A stretch of 7,364 nucleotides of DNA from Acidimicrobiaceae bacterium (GCA_030838025.1 JAUTXM010000336.1:1-7364); one strand, 5' to 3'; shown: positions 1-6,297, counted from the first letter of the stretch. Notes: generated from the sequence alone by a model not told the origin. Numbers and translations are program-made.

Positions 1-295
1 CGGCGGCCGCGGCGGCACAGAAGTTGGAACTCGGGCCGCCACCGCTGACCAGCACGTCACAGCGCTGATCGAGCGCGTCGCCGATGAGGAACTCCAGGGT
101 TCGGGCCTTGTTGCCCGCGGTTGCGAAACCCGTCAGGTCATCGCGTTTGACCCAGATCAGGGGCCCACCTATCGCCGCTTGGAGCCGGTGGGCGGGCAGG
201 AGGGGCGTCGGGAGCGCCGCCAGGTTGAACCTCGGCATCGGCCGACCGTTGCGACCTGGCATCAGACCGGGCGCTGCCAACCGCGGAGAGAACAT
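1..295 (-). CDS. PLP-dependent enzyme, D-cysteine desulfhydrase / ACC deaminase family (N-terminal part, cut by window edge)
   Basis: Reading the minus strand from 295 gives 98 codons with no stop, running off the left edge. The translation contains PRFNLAALPTPLLPAHRL, then VKRDDLTG, a GNKARTLEFL block and VLVSGGGPSSNF, the usual order of the fold-type II PLP family of D-cysteine desulfhydrase and ACC deaminase. Lys63 in GNKAR would be the PLP-binding lysine; the Ser-Asn of PSSN (residues 90-91) matches the substrate-carboxylate loop. Family members usually have QSN followed by His or Gln; here it is SSN followed by Phe, so the substrate may differ. The start is uncertain: ATG at 295, 262 or 238, none with a good ribosome binding site; the last two align best with family N-termini. 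It lies 34 nt downstream of the lyase stop and is probably the last visible gene of that operon. In bacterial coenzyme M synthesis a PLP enzyme acts late, on sulfur transfer; assigning that role here is inference. Confidence 0.85.
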   Translation of the reverse strand, partial: MFSPRLAAPGLMPGRNGRPMPRFNLAALPTPLLPAHRLQAAIGGPLIWVKRDDLTGFATAGNKARTLEFLIGDALDQRCDVLVSGGGPSSNFCAAAAA

Positions 296-329
296 GTTGA
301 TCGGGGGACAGGTTTTCTCCCTGGTTGTG

Positions 330-1721
330 TCACCGCGGCCACGTCTCCGACTCGGCTTCGCGAGCGGATCGAGCCCGGCAAACGACTTCGTCCACCATGG
401 TGAGCGCCGCGGGCGGCGCGGGCGCCGCAGGCGGCGCGACCGGTGCCGACGTGCCCGGCGGCTCCGCCAGTGTCAGCCCATCGACACCGGCGCCTGCCAG
501 GGCCGCGATGACCTGACGGGGCGCGGCGCCAGCCGGTTGCAACGCGTCGTGCATGAGCTCCTGGGCTCGGTGCTTGCCCAGATGGGGAGTCAGGGCGGCC
601 AGCACCTGCTCGGAGTTGATGAATCCGGACTGCACCGCGACGTTGGCCGCCATCCGATCGGTGTCGACCTCCAAGCCCGAAAGGATCTCGATGGTGAACT
701 GGAGGGCGGCGGCGGTGAGCAGGCAGACCTCAGGTACGGCGACCCATTCGGTCTTCCACCCGCGCCCGTCGCGCTCGTGTTGCTGGACCATGGATTCGAG
801 CACGGCGCCCGCGTTGGCCCGCACCAGGCGGGCCAAGGTGTCCAGGTGCTCGCTGCGCTCGGGATTGCGCTTGTGCGGCATGGTGATGCTACTCACGGCG
901 CCCAGCTGGGCAGGCTCCCGGAGTTCACCGATCTCGGGGCGCTGGAGCTCGTAGACCTCGCCGCCGATCCGGGCCAAGGTGCCGCTCACGGTCGCCAGGA
1001 CCTGGGTGAACTCGACCAGCCGGTCGCGTGAGGTCAGCCACGAGATGCCCGGATCCGCCAGCCCCACACGGGCACAGAACTCGCGGCGCAGCGCCACGCC
1101 CTGGTCGCCGAAGAACCCCAATCCGCCCACGGAACCGGCCAACTGTCCAACCAGCCATCGGTCCCTGCCGTCGGCCAAACGGTCCAGGTGGCGCCGGATC
1201 TCGTCGGCCCACGACGCGGCCTTGAAGCCGAAGGTGATGGGCGCGCCGGGCTGGCCGTGCGTCCGGCCGACCATCACCGTGGCGCGGTGTTGCTGGGCCA
1301 GGTCGAGTAACAGGGACTCGATGATCCGCAGGTCGCGCCAGACGACCGACCCGACCCGGCGCAGCGCCAGCGCCGTCCAGGTGTCGGTGATGTCCTGGAC
1401 CGTGACACCGAGGTAGACGTGTTCACGGGCCGCTTCAGGCAGGATTCGCTGGAATGCATGGATGACCCCGAGGGTCGAGTGCGACGTCCACCGGGTCTCG
1501 GCTGCCGCGAAGGCGATGTCGAGGCGCTCGACGTGCGCGGCCTCGGCGATGGCGTCGGCGGACCCGGCCGGTATCAGGTCGAGCTGTGCCTGCGCTCGCG
1601 CCAGCGCCACCAGGATGTCGAGCCACGACTGAAGACGCGCTTTCTCGTCGAAGATGGCCCGCAGTTCTTCGGTCCCCCAAAGGTGGGCGTACATCTCGGA
1701 GTCGGCTATGCGGGAGACCAC
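330..1721 (-). CDS. Aspartase/fumarase-superfamily lyase, candidate phosphosulfolactate phosphate-lyase (XcbC-like)
   Basis: A 463-residue lyase, the usual size for this superfamily. From the chosen GTG at 1721 it begins MVSRIADSEMYAHLWG, as in adenylosuccinate lyase / carboxymuconate cycloisomerase-type proteins. GRTHGQPGAP (152-161) carries the conserved His155, and the signature loop SSITMPHKRNP (277-287) carries the catalytic serine region. The GTG is chosen because GGAGG lies 4 nt upstream and the conserved N-terminus starts there; it overlaps the stop of the preceding gene by 16 nt, implying translational coupling. ATG at 1694 is the alternative. The frame stays open upstream to 2006, but that part is antisense-like and out of frame with the real gene 1706-2653. 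The C-terminus has a Pro/Ala-rich stretch at about 422-440. Superfamily members eliminate a group beta to a carboxylate. Beside a phosphosulfolactate synthase, the best guess is phosphate elimination to sulfoacrylate, as by Xanthobacter XcbC1. A purine or cycloisomerase role cannot be excluded. Confidence 0.9.
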   Translation of the reverse strand: MVSRIADSEMYAHLWGTEELRAIFDEKARLQSWLDILVALARAQAQLDLIPAGSADAIAEAAHVERLDIAFAAAETRWTSHSTLGVIHAFQRILPEAAREHVYLGVTVQDITDTWTALALRRVGSVVWRDLRIIESLLLDLAQQHRATVMVGRTHGQPGAPITFGFKAASWADEIRRHLDRLADGRDRWLVGQLAGSVGGLGFFGDQGVALRREFCARVGLADPGISWLTSRDRLVEFTQVLATVSGTLARIGGEVYELQRPEIGELREPAQLGAVSSITMPHKRNPERSEHLDTLARLVRANAGAVLESMVQQHERDGRGWKTEWVAVPEVCLLTAAALQFTIEILSGLEVDTDRMAANVAVQSGFINSEQVLAALTPHLGKHRAQELMHDALQPAGAAPRQVIAALAGAGVDGLTLAEPPGTSAPVAPPAAPAPPAALTMVDEVVCRARSAREAESETWPR

Positions 1722-2653
1722 GACGCCTCCAACCCCGCCGCCGGCATGCCAGCAGCCGCCGCGGCCGCCGCAGCCGCCGCTTGCATGCCCTGACGCACCT
1801 GCGCGAGGGACGCACCCCAGGGGACCACGGCCGTGTTGCCGACGCAGTCGATCCTGTCTTCCAACAGGCAGCACTTGGTCAACGTGGCGCCGGCCGCCCG
1901 GCCCGCCCCCGCGAAGACCCGAGGGCACATGTCCACCGTTTCGGGGAGATCCCCGTAAAACCACTTGTGAAGCTCTCGCGACCGGGCGCAGCCGATGAGC
2001 GTCCACTCTTGGCGGGGTGGCCGCTCGTCCAGGAATGCCACCTCACTGGCCCCATCGGCGACAAAGCCCGAACCGCGGCACGGCAGCAGGTAGGTCGAGG
2101 CGGGATGGGACCGGGCCAGGTCGGCCAAGTCCACCACGTCGAGGACCAACTCGATCGGCGGCAAGTCTTCCGACACCTCGAGCAGCCGGGACGCCTGATC
2201 AAACAGCTTGGGGGGCCCCGGAGGCACCACGTCGACGACCCGCACGATCACCGGCGAGGGGTCCACGATGAAGTTGACATGGTGGTAGCGGCCCTCGATG
2301 ACAACCGCCCGGGCAGTGGGCGCGGCCGCACGGGCCGCCTGCGCCAGTGAGCTCGGGACACCGGTATCGACCTCGGGCGCGGTGACGAAGGTGCACTCGG
2401 GCGGCAGAGCCAGTATCGAGAGTGAGGTGACGACCGCCATGATCTCGTCGCCTGGCGCCTTTTCGACCTCGACGATCGCGGTGTCGACCCCATGGCGGAC
2501 AACGACATAGCGCGTTCGCTTGTAGACCTCCCGGCCCAGGAGAAAGTCCGACAACTGATCGGCCGAAAGCGGGAAGTCCACCGAAGTAACCGCGACCTCC
2601 CGGTATTGCCTCGGCACCAGGTTCGGATCGAGGTTCGGCACCAGATTCGTCAC
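1706..2653 (-). CDS. Conserved protein of unknown function with several cysteines, inside the sulfonate operon
   Basis: A 315-residue protein that I do not recognise functionally; it may be one of the actinobacterial DUF families (possibly DUF7714, from memory and unsure). It has no signal peptide or membrane segment. The N-terminal half contains FLLGREVYKRTRYVVVRHG (38-55) and IEGRYHHVNFI (119-129). The C-terminal half has cysteines in compact, conserved-looking blocks: LLPCRG (Cys192), IGCARSRELHKWFYGD (Cys222), DMCPR (Cys243), LTKCCLLED (Cys261, Cys262) and Cys270. These could bind a metal or Fe-S cluster or do thiol chemistry; that is inference. The C-terminus carries a run of ten alanines (292-301) encoded by GC-rich triplets at about 1750-1780. 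The start is GTG at 2653 without a clear ribosome binding site; GTG codons at residues 5 and 13 are alternatives. It lies 49 nt after the synthase gene, and its TAG stop lies inside the start region of the lyase. Confidence 0.8.
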   Translation of the reverse strand: MTNLVPNLDPNLVPRQYREVAVTSVDFPLSADQLSDFLLGREVYKRTRYVVVRHGVDTAIVEVEKAPGDEIMAVVTSLSILALPPECTFVTAPEVDTGVPSSLAQAARAAAPTARAVVIEGRYHHVNFIVDPSPVIVRVVDVVPPGPPKLFDQASRLLEVSEDLPPIELVLDVVDLADLARSHPASTYLLPCRGSGFVADGASEVAFLDERPPRQEWTLIGCARSRELHKWFYGDLPETVDMCPRVFAGAGRAAGATLTKCCLLEDRIDCVGNTAVVPWGASLAQVRQGMQAAAAAAAAAAGMPAAGLEASWSPA

Positions 2654-2702
2654 GGCATCGGTGACATGACTCGGGCCCGCCCAACGGATTGGCGAGGCGC
2701 GG

Positions 2703-3530
2703 TCACGGCTGCTCGCTCGACGTCAGCCGCCCGAGACCCGCGAGGCGCGGGAGGCGGGCTACGGGGCCGAGCGTGTCGGCCCGCAAGCCCAGGCGTAGCG
2801 CCTCCAGCCCGAGCGTCTCGTCGATGGCGACATTGGCCAGGTTGACCTCGGGTCCGAACCGGTTGATGAACCACGCCTGCTGGTCTTTGCGCGGCGCCTC
2901 GAACACCAGCCGGGCGAGGCCGACCGACTGGACGAGCGCCTCCACCAGGTCAGATCGCACCGAGCCATCGCCACGAAACATGCCGACCGTCCCGCTCTCC
3001 CGACCCTCGGTCAGGACCAAGGCGGCACCGGCGGCCAGGTCGCCGCTGACCTCGTCGGCCCATTCCGACGGCAGCGCCGATGCCGCCGGGTCCTTGGCGC
3101 CCACCTCCGACAAGACCGTGAAGCCAGAGCGCCCCGCGTGGCGAGCCAGTCGGATGAGGTCACGCTTTTCGTCCAGCGGCATGGCCACCGCGCCCCGAGA
3201 GACCTCGATGCACGGAAAACCCAGCGCCTCTGCCCAGGCCAGGAACTCCGGCACCTTGTCCTGCGACCACGCCACCTCCAACAGGGTTCCCCCCACGCAG
3301 GACCGAATGCCGTGTTGAGCCAGGACCGCCAGTTTGGCTTCGACGCCCGGGTCGAGGTAGGCCGTGCCCCATCCGAACTTCCACACGTCGATGAAGTGGC
3401 CCGATGTGTCCAGCCGCGCCGTGAGACCAGCCGCCGGCAGGCCCTTGTCAAGCACGTGCGTGAGCCCGGCGATCCGAGGCTTGGGCGGCCGAGCGGGCAG
3501 GTCGAGGAAGGACGGCTGCACGACGTTCAT
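2703..3530 (-). CDS. comA: Phosphosulfolactate synthase (ComA / XcbB family)
   Basis: A 275-residue protein with the hallmarks of (2R)-phospho-3-sulfolactate synthase, the TIM-barrel enzyme that adds sulfite to phosphoenolpyruvate in the first committed step of one coenzyme M route. Visible blocks are GLTHVLDKGL (22-31), IDVWKFGWGT (47-56), GGTLLE (80-85), IEVSRG (108-113) and VLSEVGAKD (139-147), matching the family order; length is normal. In bacteria such genes occur mainly in coenzyme M synthesis (Xanthobacter XcbB1), though some homologues have other or unknown roles. It is the first gene of the four-gene minus-strand operon. The ATG at 3530 has no ribosome binding site, and TATAAT (3529-3534 on the plus map) overlaps it. 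A transcript starting about 7 nt later would begin at or next to the GTG at 3521, so leaderless translation from codon 4 is plausible. The promoter also carries the shared 16-bp palindrome. Confidence 0.9.
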   Translation of the reverse strand: MNVVQPSFLDLPARPPKPRIAGLTHVLDKGLPAAGLTARLDTSGHFIDVWKFGWGTAYLDPGVEAKLAVLAQHGIRSCVGGTLLEVAWSQDKVPEFLAWAEALGFPCIEVSRGAVAMPLDEKRDLIRLARHAGRSGFTVLSEVGAKDPAASALPSEWADEVSGDLAAGAALVLTEGRESGTVGMFRGDGSVRSDLVEALVQSVGLARLVFEAPRKDQQAWFINRFGPEVNLANVAIDETLGLEALRLGLRADTLGPVARLPRLAGLGRLTSSEQP

Positions 3531-3540
3531 TATAGTAAAC
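3525..3540. promoter_or_regulatory. Operator-like 16-bp palindrome, comA / AIR-synthase-like intergenic region, site 1
   Basis: The plus strand reads GTTCATTATAGTAAAC, a near-palindrome with 12 of 16 positions symmetric. It matches the window consensus GTTTACTATAGTAAAC at 14 of 16 bases. It overlaps the annotated ATG of comA and a TATAAT on the minus strand, so a bound regulator would block comA transcription. It also lies upstream of the divergent gene. The binding protein is not in the window. Confidence 0.55.
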
Positions 3541-3544
3541 GGCG

Positions 3545-3560
3545 GGTTACTTTAGTTGGG
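3545..3560. promoter_or_regulatory. Weaker second copy of the shared palindrome, comA / AIR-synthase-like intergenic region
   Basis: The plus strand reads GGTTACTTTAGTTGGG, matching the consensus GTTTACTATAGTAAAC at 10 of 16 bases, all in the left two-thirds. It lies 20 nt (centre to centre) from site 1. Together the two sites form an imperfect inverted arrangement, TAGTAAAC-GGCGG-GTTACTTTA. Support is weaker than for the other copies. Confidence 0.3.
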
Positions 3561-3570
3561 GAAAGATGGC

Positions 3571-4602
3571 GTGGCACGGCAGACGGTGAGCGAACTGAGC
3601 GAACTGAGCCAACTGGTGGCAGCCGTCCGATCCCACCCGGGCGTGCGCAACAAGGCGCCGATCGCCCTGGTGTCCGACGTCTTCGGACCGTCCGACTCCT
3701 TCGGCGGACCGGGCGACGACGGTGCCGTCGTCGAAGACGGCGATGTGACGATGGTGGTCGGCGGCGAGGCCCTGTGGCCGCCGTTCGTGCAGGCCGACCC
3801 GTTCGGAGCAGGACTGGCAGCGGTGCTGGCCAACGTCAACGACCTGGCCGCCATGGGGGCCCGCCCGTTGGCGATCGTCGACACCGTCGTCGGACCCGAA
3901 CCCCTGGCCCGCAAAGCGCTGGAAGGGATGCACTACGCATCGGGCCTCTACCAGGTGCCGATCGTGGGTGGACATCTCACGATCAGCGACGGGCCACCCG
4001 CGATTTCCGCGTTCGGGATCGGACGGGCCGCCGACGCCCACCGGGTCCTGTCGGTGCGCCACGCCGCCCCCGGACAGTCCCTGATCGTCGCCTGCTGCAT
4101 CGAGGGCAGCATGCGGGCCGACTTCAACTTCTTCGGGTCCTTCGACGAACGCGGCACACGGCTGGGCGGCGACATCCGCGTCCTTCCGGCGGTGGCAGCC
4201 GACGGTTCGTGCGTGGCGGCCAAGGACATCAGCATGGCGGGCCTGGTGGGTTCGCTGGCCATGCTGCTGGAGTTCCATCAGTTGGGGGCGACAATCGATC
4301 TGGGTGCCGTGCCTCGGCCAAGCGACATTGCCATGGGCGCGTGGTTGACGGCGTTTCCTTGCTTCGGCTTTCTCCTGTGCAGCCCCCCCGGCCGGGAGGC
4401 CGCCTGCATGAGACCGTTCCATGAACGGGGCCTCGAGGCGGCAGTCGTGGGATCGATCGACAACTCGGGCCTGGTCCGGCTCCGGCACGAGCACACCCAC
4501 GAGCACGAGCACGAGCATGAGCACGAGCACAAGCCCGGGCAGGAAACGGCGACGGTGTTCGACCTCCGAGCCGAGAGCGTGACCGGGCTCAGGTCCGGCT
4601 GA
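3571..4602 (+). CDS. AIR synthase (PurM)/ThiL-like protein, Sll0787 / MSMEG_0567 type, with His-Glu tail
   Basis: From GTG at 3571 this is a 343-residue protein of the PurM/ThiL/SelD/HypE superfamily of ATP-dependent enzymes. GDDGAVVEDGD (48-58) is the nucleotide/metal-binding segment, VNDLAAMGARPLAIVD (89-104) is the family signature, and IVGGHLTISDGP (131-142) follows. It looks most like the Sll0787-type AIR-synthase-related proteins of Nit1C nitrilase clusters, whose reaction is unknown. I chose GTG 3571 because GGGGAAAG lies 5 nt upstream; TTG at 3556 is the longer option. Residues 306-320 form a run of alternating His and Glu (HEHTHEHEHEHEHEH, eight His), which looks metal-binding and is unusual for the family. 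It is transcribed divergently from comA and shares its promoter region. Its 3' end overlaps the convergent acetyltransferase by 14 nt. Confidence 0.85.
   Translation: MARQTVSELSELSQLVAAVRSHPGVRNKAPIALVSDVFGPSDSFGGPGDDGAVVEDGDVTMVVGGEALWPPFVQADPFGAGLAAVLANVNDLAAMGARPLAIVDTVVGPEPLARKALEGMHYASGLYQVPIVGGHLTISDGPPAISAFGIGRAADAHRVLSVRHAAPGQSLIVACCIEGSMRADFNFFGSFDERGTRLGGDIRVLPAVAADGSCVAAKDISMAGLVGSLAMLLEFHQLGATIDLGAVPRPSDIAMGAWLTAFPCFGFLLCSPPGREAACMRPFHERGLEAAVVGSIDNSGLVRLRHEHTHEHEHEHEHEHKPGQETATVFDLRAESVTGLRSG
4486..4530 (+). repeat. In-frame hexanucleotide repeat (CACGAG units) encoding a His-Glu run
   Basis: About seven near-identical CACGAG units, with two single-base variants (ACC in place of GAG, CAT for CAC), encode alternating His-Glu near the C-terminus of the AIR-synthase-like protein. 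The 6-nt period keeps the frame when copies are gained or lost, so tail length could vary between strains without disrupting the gene. Confidence 0.8.
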
Positions 4603-4606
4603 GCCC
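4585..4606. terminator. Candidate bidirectional terminator hairpin between convergent genes
   Basis: GGGCTCAG (4585-4592), a six-base loop GTCCGG, then CTGAGCCC (4599-4606): a perfect 8-bp stem. Both TGA stops, of the plus-strand gene (4600-4602) and the minus-strand gene (4589-4591), lie inside the stem. There is no U-tract on either side, so intrinsic termination would be of the U-poor kind proposed for high-GC actinobacteria. It might only be a coding coincidence. Confidence 0.45.
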
Positions 4607-5068
4607 TATCGACATCGGCTGGTGGGGAATTCCGACGTACTCCTCCACGTCGCCCTTCCTACTCCAGCCGAGCCGCTCGAAGAAGGAGACATTGGCCAAC
4701 TGGATATGGGCCACCATTTCCCCACCCCCAAGCGATCCCGCAGTGGCCACGGCGAAGCGAACGAGGGGCTTGCCGAGGCCGAGGGCCCGGAACTCGGGGA
4801 GCACCGCCAGCCGGTCGCCCTGCCACACGCCCCCGTCCGGGTCGAGCGGAAACAGCCGCACCGTCCCCGCGGGGACCGAGTCGCACAGGCCCAGCACCCG
4901 GATGACACCGGGCTCCCCGTCGTGGTGGTCGAGGTCCGAGGGGTGGAACAGGCCCTGCTCCTCGACGAAGATCTGGTGCCGGATGCGGTGATGGAAATCG
5001 AGCTGGGCGGCGTCGGTGGCGGGCACACACTCGACGGAGCGCCGCACGACGGGTACGACCGGCGCCAC
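4589..5068 (-). CDS. GNAT family N-acetyltransferase (MSMEG_0567 N-terminal / Sll0786-like)
   Basis: A 159-residue single-domain GNAT protein. It contains FHHRIRHQIFVEEQGLF (25-41), typical of small GNAT enzymes, a central strand region VPAGTVRLFPLD (65-76), and the acetyl-CoA pyrophosphate loop RALGLGK (94-100). ANVSFFERLGW (125-135) is the usual C-terminal motif. It would transfer an acyl group from acyl-CoA to an amine of unknown identity. The start is GTG at 5068, with TAGGG 4 nt upstream; part of that ribosome binding site is the stop codon of the preceding radical SAM gene, so the two are translationally coupled. In Nit1C clusters a GNAT of this type sits beside, or is fused to, an AIR-synthase-like domain. 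Here the two are separate genes on opposite strands, overlapping by 14 nt at their 3' ends. Confidence 0.85.
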   Translation of the reverse strand: MAPVVPVVRRSVECVPATDAAQLDFHHRIRHQIFVEEQGLFHPSDLDHHDGEPGVIRVLGLCDSVPAGTVRLFPLDPDGGVWQGDRLAVLPEFRALGLGKPLVRFAVATAGSLGGGEMVAHIQLANVSFFERLGWSRKGDVEEYVGIPHQPMSIGLSRT

Positions 5069-5074
5069 GGTGCC

Positions 5075-6256
5075 CTACCCGGTCCGGCTGGCCGTCAGCT
5101 TGATGGAGCGCTCCACCGACGCCATGGCGGAGCAGGCTTGGCAACGGGCACAGCCCGCCGCCACGCCCGAGCTGTCCAGGCCCCGCGCCAGCAGGTAGGG
5201 GACGACCTGGTGATAGATCCCCTCGGTGTAGGCCGCATCGGGCGGGAGGCAGTCCTCCATCAGGCTGCCCGCGATGGGGCGCAGGGGCACGACGAAGGGG
5301 TAGACGCCCATGTCGATGGCTCGTTTGCAGCCCGCCACCGTCAGATCGGGGTCCTCGCCCATCCCGAGGATGACATAGGTCGAAACCTGGCCCGCACCGA
5401 ACAGGCTGACGGCGCGCTCCCAGGCACCGAAGTAGCCTTCGATCCCGGTGCGGGCCTTGGCGGGTGCCACCCGGGCCAGGACGTCGGGGTCGAAGGATTC
5501 CACATGGATGCCGACCGAGTCGATGCCCTCGCCATGGACACGGTTGATGACGTCGAGGTCCTCGGGCGGCTCGAACTGCACTTCGACTGGAAGCCCCGCG
5601 GCCTCCTTGACCGCCCGGCCGCACGATGCGACATAGAGGGCGCCGCGGTCGCGTCCATAGGTGCTGCCCGTGGTGAGCGTGGCGTCGACCGCGCCGTCGA
5701 GCTCCTTGGCCGCCACCGCCACCTCGGCGAGCTGTTCGGGGCGCTTCTTGGCGATGGTGCGCCCGCTGGCAAGCGACAAGCCGATGCCGCAGAACTGGCA
5801 CTGGTCGTGATTGCCCCAATAGGCGCAGGTCTGCAGGACCGTGCTGGCCAGCGAGTCGAGGTGGAGCAGGGCGATCTTCCAGTACGGGATCCCGTCGGCG
5901 GTGGTGAGGTCGTAATAGCGGGGTCGCCCGGCGCTGGACGCTCCGGCGACGCGCCGGCCGTCGGAGTAGACCGCCAGGCCGTCATCCTCGCGGCGCAGCA
6001 CATAGGGAGTGGCGTAACCGGCCGCGGTGGGCAGGGTGACGGGAACTCCCTCGATCCACAGCATGCCCGAGTCCGAGGGGCCGGCTCCTCCCTTGCGGCT
6101 CTCGACCGCGGCCTCGACCCGGATACCGCGGCTCTGGAGATCGGTGATCAGGCTCGCCAGATCGAGGCCCGGATTGGGGTCCGCGGCCAGACCCGAGGGG
6201 AGGCTCAGGGCATGGCCCGGCGGCTCTACGTTGTCCGAGGAGGACGTTCCAGACAC
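5075..6256 (-). CDS. Radical SAM protein, MSMEG_0568-like
   Basis: A 393-residue radical SAM enzyme. The cluster cysteines appear as TCAYWGNHDQCQFCGIG (Cys144, Cys153, Cys156), a CX8CX2C spacing rather than the common CX3CX2C. TTGSTYGRDRG (195-205) takes the place of the SAM-binding GGE-like strand, and FEPPEDL (228-234), VESFD (252-256) and VILGMGED (295-302) follow as barrel strands. The C-terminus holds a second cysteine group, CARCQAC (Cys369, 372, 375), that could bind an auxiliary Fe-S cluster. Overall it resembles the MSMEG_0568 family of nitrogen-starvation/Nit1C clusters, whose substrate is unknown. The start is GTG at 6256, preceded by AGGA at 5-nt spacing. Its upstream region has two back-to-back copies of the shared palindrome. 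The acetyltransferase follows 6 nt after the stop. Confidence 0.9.
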   Translation of the reverse strand: MSGTSSSDNVEPPGHALSLPSGLAADPNPGLDLASLITDLQSRGIRVEAAVESRKGGAGPSDSGMLWIEGVPVTLPTAAGYATPYVLRREDDGLAVYSDGRRVAGASSAGRPRYYDLTTADGIPYWKIALLHLDSLASTVLQTCAYWGNHDQCQFCGIGLSLASGRTIAKKRPEQLAEVAVAAKELDGAVDATLTTGSTYGRDRGALYVASCGRAVKEAAGLPVEVQFEPPEDLDVINRVHGEGIDSVGIHVESFDPDVLARVAPAKARTGIEGYFGAWERAVSLFGAGQVSTYVILGMGEDPDLTVAGCKRAIDMGVYPFVVPLRPIAGSLMEDCLPPDAAYTEGIYHQVVPYLLARGLDSSGVAAGCARCQACSAMASVERSIKLTASRTG

Positions 6257-6281
6257 CCGGATCCTACTTTCGGAGACGAAC

Positions 6282-6297
6282 GTTCACGATAGGAAGC
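6282..6297 (-). promoter_or_regulatory. Operator-like palindrome copy, proximal site upstream of the radical SAM gene
   Basis: The minus strand reads GCTTCCTATCGTGAAC, 12 of 16 bases matching GTTTACTATAGTAAAC. It abuts the distal copy exactly, so CCTAT(C/A)GT(G/A)AACG appears twice with a 16-nt period, close to one and a half helical turns. TATCGT within it could also serve as a -10 element. Confidence 0.5.

Noticed and set aside
84..1031. Plus-strand open frame of 315 codons
   Set aside because: It is antisense to the PLP enzyme and lyase, both of which show clear family motifs; the translation is Arg/Gly-rich with no recognisable domain, typical of a GC-rich shadow.
1722..2006. N-terminal extension of the lyase frame up to ATG 2006
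   Set aside because: It overlaps the unknown protein's gene in another frame and is Gly/Arg-rich without family similarity; the conserved lyase N-terminus begins at GTG 1721 with a good ribosome binding site.
2692..2750. 11-bp direct repeat GCGAGGCGCGG at 2692-2702 and 2740-2750, flanking the comA stop
   Set aside because: It is short, made of common GC-rich words, and the second copy is coding; I see no sign of an insertion or attachment site.
3547..4530. Minus-strand open frame of 327 codons beginning with a Leu/Val-rich stretch that looks like a membrane segment
   Set aside because: The hydrophobic start is just the antisense reading of the CACGAG repeat, and the rest is a shadow of the AIR-synthase-like gene.
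4622..6292. Plus-strand open frame of 556 codons
   Set aside because: It lies entirely antisense to the radical SAM and acetyltransferase genes, which have catalytic motifs and coupled starts; the length comes from high GC at third positions.
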